A stretch of DNA of 64,000 bases from the NCBI GenBank assembly GCA_021286855.1, contig JAJTBO010000009.1, forward strand, positions 60,652-124,651. Direction: 5' to 3'. Of this stretch, positions 57,144 to 64,000 are shown piece by piece. Origin of the DNA: Hyphomicrobiales bacterium (GTDB taxonomy: Bacteria; Pseudomonadota; Alphaproteobacteria; Rhizobiales; Ancalomicrobiaceae). A model generated the notes under the pieces. The model made no database searches, was not told where the DNA came from, and was given only the letters and a program-made list of their open reading frames with translations. The position numbers and the translations under genes were made by a program. Each line of letters begins with the position of its first letter. The first letter of the stretch is position 1.

Positions 57144-58904
57144 ATGTCACGGCAGATGACCGGAGCGGAAATGGTGATCACGGCCCTGCAGGATCAGGGC
57201 GTCGAGGTGCTCTTCGGCTATCCGGGCGGATCGGTGCTGCCGATCTACGACGAGATCTTCAAGCAGGAGAAGATCCGCCACGTCCTCGTCCGCCACGAGC
57301 AGGGCGCGGTCCATGCGGCGGAAGGCTATGCGCGGTCGACCGGCAAGGTCGGGGCGGTTCTCGTCACCTCCGGTCCGGGCGCGACCAACGCGGTCACCGG
57401 CCTCGCCGACGCGTTGATGGACAGCATTCCGGTCGTCTGCATCACCGGTCAGGTTCCCACCCATCTGATCGGCAACGACGCCTTCCAGGAGTGCGACACG
57501 GTCGGCATCACCCGGCCCTGCACCAAGCACAACTGGCTGGTGAAGAGCATCGACGATCTGCCGCGCATCCTGCACGAGGCCTTCCACGTCGCGAAGTCCG
57601 GCCGTCCCGGCCCGGTCGTCATCGACATTCCGAAGGACGTCCAGTTCGCCACGGGGACCTACGTCGGCCCGAAGAACATCTCGCACAAGACCTATCGCCC
57701 GAAGATCAAGGGCGACATGGAGGCGATCCGCAAGGCGGTCGAGATGATCGGCAAGGCGCATCGGCCGGTGTTCTACACCGGCGGCGGCGTCATCAACTCG
57801 GGCCCGGCGGCGTCGCAGCTGCTGCGTGAGCTGGTCAAGACGACCGGCTTCCCGATCACCTCGACGCTGATGGGGCTGGGCGCCTTCCCGGCCGAGCACG
57901 AGCAGTTCCTCGGCATGCTCGGCATGCACGGCACGCTCGAGGCCAACATGGCGATGCACGAGTCGGACCTGATCGTGTGCGTCGGCGCGCGGTTCGACGA
58001 CCGCATCACCGGCCGGCTCGACGCCTTCGCGCCGCTCGCCAAGAAGATCCACATCGACATCGATCCGTCCTCGATCAACAAGATCATCAAGGTCGACGTG
58101 CCGATCGTCGGCGACGTCGCCCATGTGCTCGAGGACATGATCCGGGTGTGGAAGCAGACCCAGCCGGAGGTCGACAAGAAGGCCCTCGACAAGTGGTGGA
58201 AGAAGATCGACAGCTGGCGGGCGCGCAAGTGCCTCGCCTATCGCGGCTCCGACGAGATCATCAAGCCGCAATACGCGATCCAGCGCCTCTATGAGCTGAC
58301 CAAGAAGAAGGACGTCTACATCACGACCGAGGTCGGTCAGCATCAGATGTGGGCGGCGCAGTTCTTCAAGTTCGACGAGCCGAACCGCTGGATGACCTCG
58401 GGCGGCCTGGGCACCATGGGCTACGGCATTCCCGCGGCGGTCGGCGTGCAGATGGCGCATCCGAAGAGCCTGGTCATCGACATCGCCGGCGAGGCTTCGG
58501 TGATGATGACGATGCAGGAGATCTCGACGGCGGTGCAGTATCGTCTGCCGATCAAGATCTTCATCCTGAACAACCACTACATGGGCATGGTCCGGCAGTG
58601 GCAGGAGCTGCTGCACGGCGGGCGCTATTCGGAGAGCTATTCGGAGGCGCTGCCCGACTTCGTCAAGCTCGCGGACGCCTTCGGCGGCGTCGGCATCCGC
58701 TGCGACAAGCCGGCCGATCTCGACGCGGCGATCCTCGAGATGATCGACACGCCGAAGCCGGTGATCTTCGACTGCATCGTCGATCCGGCCGAGAACTGCT
58801 TCCCGATGATCCCGTCGGGCAAGGCGCACAACGAGATGCTCTTCGGCGACATGGTCGAGGACATCGGCTCCGTCATCGACGAAAAGGGCAAGATGCTGGT
58901 GTGA
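57144..58904 (+). CDS. ilvI: Acetolactate synthase large subunit
   Basis: 586 aa. Thiamine-diphosphate and FAD enzyme that makes acetolactate or acetohydroxybutyrate, the first common step for valine, leucine and isoleucine. N-terminal [40 protein letters not shown]-equivalent [19 protein letters not shown] with catalytic Glu, and C-terminal cofactor motif [35 protein letters not shown] are visible. GGAGAAG precedes the ATG. Followed by ilvN and regulated by the leader peptide upstream. Confidence 0.95.
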   Translation: [586 protein letters not shown]

Positions 58905-58977
58905 GGCGGCGCGGGGGAGACCCCGCGCCCTTCGCCGTTTCGTCCGAATTTTCTCATCCGATTTGGCGGTACTTCCC

Positions 58978-59514
58978 ATGAACACCACGCACTATCCCTC
59001 GCAGGTCGTCTTCGAGAGCCCCGAGACCCACACGCTTTCGGTGATCGTCGACAACGAGCCGGGCGTCCTCGCCCGCGTCGTCGGCCTGTTCTCGGGCCGC
59101 GGCTACAACATCGAATCTCTGACCGTGTCGGAGACCGAGCACGAGGCGCATCTGTCGCGCATCACCATCGTCACCACCGGCACGCCGATGGTGATCGAGC
59201 AGATCAAGAACCAGTTGGCGCGCCTGGTGCCGGTGCATCGGGTCGTCGACCTGACGGTCAACGGCCGGGTGCTGGCGCGCGAGCTGGCGCTGATCAAGGT
59301 GAAGGGCAAGGGCGACGCCCGGGTCGAGGCGCTGCGCCTCGCCGACGCCTTCCGCGCCCGGGTGGTCGACGCGACCACCGAGAGCTTCGTCTTCGAGATC
59401 ACGGGCAAGACCGACAAGATCGACGAGTTCGTCGGTCTGATGGGCCCGCTCGGCCTCGTCGAATACTCCCGCACCGGCGTCGCCGCGATCGCGCGCGGGC
59501 CGGAGCCGATGTGA
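58978..59514 (+). CDS. ilvN: Acetolactate synthase small (regulatory) subunit
   Basis: 178 aa. N-terminal ACT domain (HTLSVIVDNEPGVLARVVGLFSGRGYNIESLTV, feedback valine site) and C-terminal domain (RVVDLTVNGRVLARELALIKVKGKG; ARVVDATTESFVFEITGKTDKIDEFVGLMGPLG). Also called ilvH in other nomenclatures. Separated by 73 bases from the large subunit, with a weak ribosome-binding site, so its expression may depend on readthrough coupling. Confidence 0.94.
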   Translation: MNTTHYPSQVVFESPETHTLSVIVDNEPGVLARVVGLFSGRGYNIESLTVSETEHEAHLSRITIVTTGTPMVIEQIKNQLARLVPVHRVVDLTVNGRVLARELALIKVKGKGDARVEALRLADAFRARVVDATTESFVFEITGKTDKIDEFVGLMGPLGLVEYSRTGVAAIARGPEPM

Positions 59515-59540
59515 TCGATCGCGCGCGCCGAGACGCTTCG

Positions 59541-59583
59541 AACGCCCGCCCTGCGTGAACGCCGGGCGGGCGTTCCGCCTTTT
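59541..59583 (+). terminator. Terminator after ilvN
   Basis: Perfect 11-base stem AACGCCCGCCC / GGGCGGGCGTT with a 12-base loop, then CCGCCTTTTAC. Located 26 bases after the ilvN stop. Ends the ilvIN operon. Confidence 0.78.
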
Positions 59584-59742
59584 ACGCGAGCGATCCGCGG
59601 CTTTCCGGACACGGACGGGAATATTTTCGCGAGCCCCGTGGCGCTCATTCCCGCCGTCCGATATTCGCCGCAATGCGGATCCAACGCGGAGCCGCGACGA
59701 GGCGAACCGCCGCTTCGTCGATCTTCGGACATCGGCCCCCCC

Positions 59743-61380
59743 ATGACCTCTCCCGACGCTTCGTCTCCGCGCCCGATCGACGCGCCCGCGCGCTCGCGCC
59801 CCGTCGAATTCCTGCTCGACCACGAATTCTCGATCGCCTTCGTGGCTCTGTCGCTGCTCGTCGTCACGCCGGTGTTCCTGGTCGACGTGCCGCCGCTCGC
59901 CGACTACGTGAACCATCTGGCGCGGATGCGGGTGATCGCGGTCGAGGGCGTCGATCCGCACCTCTCCGCCTTCTATCGGATCGACTGGCAGCTGATCCCC
60001 AATCTGGCGATGGATCTGATCGTGCCGGCGCTCGATCGCTTCCTCGACATCTATCGGGCCGGGCAGATCTTCACGGCGTTGACGCTGCTCGCCATGGTCA
60101 CCGGACCGATGGCGGTGCACCGGGCGCTCTACGGGCGCTACAACGCCTTTCCGTTGGTCGCCTTCGTCCTCGTCTACAACGGCATCCTGCTGTTCGGGAT
60201 GATGAACTACCTGCTCGGCGTCGGTCTCGCGATGTGGGGGCTGGCGCTGTGGATCTGGTTGCAGGAGAGGCCGTTGTGGCTCCGGCTCGTCGTCTCGACG
60301 GCGCTCTGCCTCGTGCTCTACGTCTGCCATCTCTACGCGGTCGGGCTCTATGGGCTGGCGATCGGCTCCTATGAGCTGTGGGCGTGGGCGAAGCGCCGGT
60401 TTCGCTTCGATCGCGCTCTGGCGCTCGATCTCGTCGCTCTGATCGTGCCGGTTCTGCCGCTCGTGCCGCTGTTGATGCGCTCGTCGACCTGGGGGTTGGT
60501 CAAAGAGGCGGTCTGGGATTCGCAGAGCAAGATCGCCGGGCTCGAACTGGTCTTCCGCACCTATGTCGACACCCACGATCTGGCGCTGCTGGCGCTCGGC
60601 TCCGTGGCGCTCGGATGGGCCTTGAGGCGCGGCATTCTGTCGGTGCACGGGGCGGCCATGCCGCTCGCGGCGTTCGGCTTCGCGGTGTTCCTGGCGATGC
60701 CCTACACGCTGTTCGGCTCGGAGATGGCGGATCAGCGGATGCCGGTGGCGCTGCTTTTGATGCTCGTCGGCTTCGTCCATCTCGATCCGGAGGACAAGTG
60801 GTCGAAGGCCGGGTTCCTGGCGCTGGTGGTCGGCTTCGCGGTGTTGCGGGTCGCCGACGTGTCGTCGCACTGGCAGCGGATCGGCGCGGTCTACGCCGAC
60901 ATCCGCGCCTCGCTCGCCAGCGTGCCGCGCGGCGCGCGGATGCTGGTCTCGGTCGCCGACGATCCGAAGGGCACCGAGACGATCCAGGCCTCGATTTCGC
61001 ACGCGCCGTGTCTGGCGATGATCGAACGTTCGGCGCTGGTCTCGACCGCCTTCGCGGTCAAGGGCAAGCAGATCATGACGGTGAAGCCGCCCTATCACGA
61101 TCAGGTCGACACCGAGGACGGCGAACCGCCGCGCGTCTCGCAGCTCGTCGCCACGTCCTACGTGCGCGACGACGACGAACCGCGCGATCACTTCTGGGAC
61201 AATTGGACGGTCGACGACGACTACGTCTTCGTCCTCTACACCGAGCGCGAGGCGGACAATCCGGATCCGAGCAATCTCGATCTGGTCTGGGACGGCCGCA
61301 ACTTCCAGCTCTACAAGGTCAAGAAGGACGAGGGCGCGGGCGCGACGCGGACGCCGGCGACGGGCCGGACGCCGGGGTGA
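59743..61380 (+). CDS. Polytopic membrane protein, GT-C glycosyltransferase-like
   Basis: 545 aa with about nine or ten membrane helices (FSIAFVALSLLVVTPVFLV; FTALTLLAMVTGPMAVH; YNAFPLVAFVLVYNGILLFGMMNYLLGVGLAMWGLALWIWLQE; LRLVVSTALCLVLYVCHLYAVGLYGLAI). The early periplasmic segment PPLADYVNHLARMRVIAVEG resembles loops of GT-C-type membrane glycosyltransferases and related exopolysaccharide proteins. The last 150 residues are a soluble domain with charged, aromatic residues (DDDEPRDHFWDNWTVDDDYVFVLYTEREADNPDPSNLDLVWDGRNFQLYKV). No catalytic motif is certain. Unknown specificity. Confidence 0.7.
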   Translation: MTSPDASSPRPIDAPARSRPVEFLLDHEFSIAFVALSLLVVTPVFLVDVPPLADYVNHLARMRVIAVEGVDPHLSAFYRIDWQLIPNLAMDLIVPALDRFLDIYRAGQIFTALTLLAMVTGPMAVHRALYGRYNAFPLVAFVLVYNGILLFGMMNYLLGVGLAMWGLALWIWLQERPLWLRLVVSTALCLVLYVCHLYAVGLYGLAIGSYELWAWAKRRFRFDRALALDLVALIVPVLPLVPLLMRSSTWGLVKEAVWDSQSKIAGLELVFRTYVDTHDLALLALGSVALGWALRRGILSVHGAAMPLAAFGFAVFLAMPYTLFGSEMADQRMPVALLLMLVGFVHLDPEDKWSKAGFLALVVGFAVLRVADVSSHWQRIGAVYADIRASLASVPRGARMLVSVADDPKGTETIQASISHAPCLAMIERSALVSTAFAVKGKQIMTVKPPYHDQVDTEDGEPPRVSQLVATSYVRDDDEPRDHFWDNWTVDDDYVFVLYTEREADNPDPSNLDLVWDGRNFQLYKVKKDEGAGATRTPATGRTPG

Positions 61381-61387
61381 ACGGGGC

Positions 61388-61858
61388 TCAGTCGAGAACC
61401 GTCGCCTCATAGGCGCGCAGCGCCATCGCCATGTCGAAGTGGACGAGCTTGGTGATGGTGGCGACGACGTCGGCGAGTTCGTTCGCCGGCCGGGTCGACC
61501 GCCGCAGCAGCTCCCCGACGAATTCGCCCGCGAAGCGGCCATAGGCTCGGACATGGTCGTGGGGCAGGATGCGGCGCTCGCGCTGTTCGAGGCCGATGCG
61601 GGTGACCCTGCGGACGTAGTCCTCGCCGATCTCCTCGGTGAAGAGGTGGATCCAATGCTCGATCTGCCGCGCCTCGATCACCTCGTCGTCGGTTTCTGCG
61701 AAACCGGGGAGGAGAGGCTCCCGCGCGATATCCTGGGCCAAGCAATTCGCAGCAAAGGCCAACGCATCACCCAGTTGCGGGGTCTCGGCGGCGAGCCTGC
61801 TGCGATCGATTTCCGCGATGCCGAGATCTGCGAATGCTTCTTCGATTGTCGCGTGCAT
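61388..61858 (-). CDS. Globin-fold (protoglobin-like) protein lacking the usual heme histidine
   Basis: 156 aa, start MHATIEEAFADLGIAEID. From about residue 60 it follows the protoglobin/globin-coupled-sensor pattern: EARQIEHWIHLFTEEIGEDYVRRVTRIGLEQRERRILPHDHVRAYGRFAGEFVGELL and then VVATITKLVHFDMAMALRAYEA. In heme-binding members the F-helix position shows IG-x-x-H; here IGLEQ places a Gln at the expected ligand position. That suggests a non-heme globin, as in RsbR-type stress proteins, but the alignment is by eye. An upstream TTG in-frame start (61906) is less likely. Alone on the minus strand. Confidence 0.7.
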   Translation of the reverse strand: MHATIEEAFADLGIAEIDRSRLAAETPQLGDALAFAANCLAQDIAREPLLPGFAETDDEVIEARQIEHWIHLFTEEIGEDYVRRVTRIGLEQRERRILPHDHVRAYGRFAGEFVGELLRRSTRPANELADVVATITKLVHFDMAMALRAYEATVLD

Positions 61859-63884
<2,026 letters not shown>

Positions 63885-63914
63885 GCGTCGCGTCGGGATC
63901 GGCGTCGATGAGGG

Positions 63915-63939
63915 AAGGCCGGGCGTTCGCCCGGCCTTT
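63915..63939 (+). terminator. Terminator after ilvC
   Basis: Stem AAGGCCGGGCG / CGCCCGGCCTT with loop TT, followed by TCGCGCTTCTC. Perfect arms, 31 bases after the ilvC stop; the T-run is short. Confidence 0.65.
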
Positions 63940-64000
63940 CGCGCTTCTCATACCAGCCCGATGAATTTCCGACTCGCGGGGGATTCCCACGGAGGCGCGA

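Overview
The window is gene-dense, very GC-rich chromosomal DNA from an alphaproteobacterium, most likely order Hyphomicrobiales (Rhizobiales). Grounds: the ddl-ftsQ-ftsA-ftsZ-lpxC-bamD-recN-ligA order; a circularly permuted, two-piece ssrA (tmRNA) gene with an alpha-type tag; an alpha-type SspB; DUF4169 and ribbon-helix-helix genes beside it; and frequent GTG/TTG starts with 1-4 base stop/start overlaps. The genus cannot be told from the sequence alone. No insertion sequence, prophage, CRISPR array or tRNA gene was seen.

Layout. 1-11.6 kb (+): end of the division and cell-wall cluster (ddl partial, ftsQ, ftsA, ftsZ), then lpxC, bamD, recN and ligA. ligA carries a large AT-rich in-frame segment. 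11.7-16.8 kb: two small unknown genes, phosphoglucomutase (-), an acyl-CoA thioesterase and an ABC-F ATPase. 16.6-24.6 kb (-): a sulfide:quinone oxidoreductase-like flavoprotein with a 51-residue companion, an AT-rich orphan gene, a glutathione transferase, an Xaa-Pro aminopeptidase, a host-attachment-family protein and two tandem PrmA-like methyltransferases, followed by a candidate structured RNA. 24.9-27.7 kb: divergent inhA/GlxA-like regulator pair and divergent marR/membrane-protein pair with a perfect palindromic operator. 27.7-36.5 kb: UvrD/PcrA-type helicase, a pentapeptide-repeat membrane protein with an AT-rich core, an HPP membrane protein, a chemoreceptor and ChrA. 36.5-44.9 kb: NUDIX-Pit-DUF47 phosphate cluster, AbrB-type membrane protein, FAD-linked dehydrogenase and a large AsmA-like protein. 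44.9-46.8 kb (-): small RHH and DUF4169 genes, sspB, ssrA and a DUF1127-like gene. 46.9-54.4 kb: a LysR regulator and VOC protein, then the chain thyA-GNAT-folA-hflK-hflC-DUF2065-degP. 54.4-64 kb: GNAT, serB, miaA, ilvI-ilvN behind a leader-peptide attenuator, a polytopic membrane protein, a globin-like protein, a TetR regulator and ilvC.

Functional themes. The first 11 kb covers septum formation, outer-membrane assembly and DNA repair. thyA/folA are translationally chained and run into the HflKC/Do-protease membrane quality-control set. ssrA and sspB lie side by side, so ribosome rescue and delivery of tagged proteins to ClpXP are encoded together. Branched-chain amino-acid synthesis is split between an attenuated ilvIN operon and ilvC, about 4 kb apart.

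The most unusual signal is compositional. Three coding stretches (inside ligA, the whole of an orphan gene at 18.4-19.3 kb, and the middle of a pentapeptide-repeat gene at 31.1-31.6 kb) switch abruptly to AT-rich codons. In ligA and the pentapeptide gene the frame is kept and both ends stay GC-rich. In ligA the patch carries an extra domain of roughly 150 residues inside the helix-hairpin-helix region of an essential enzyme.
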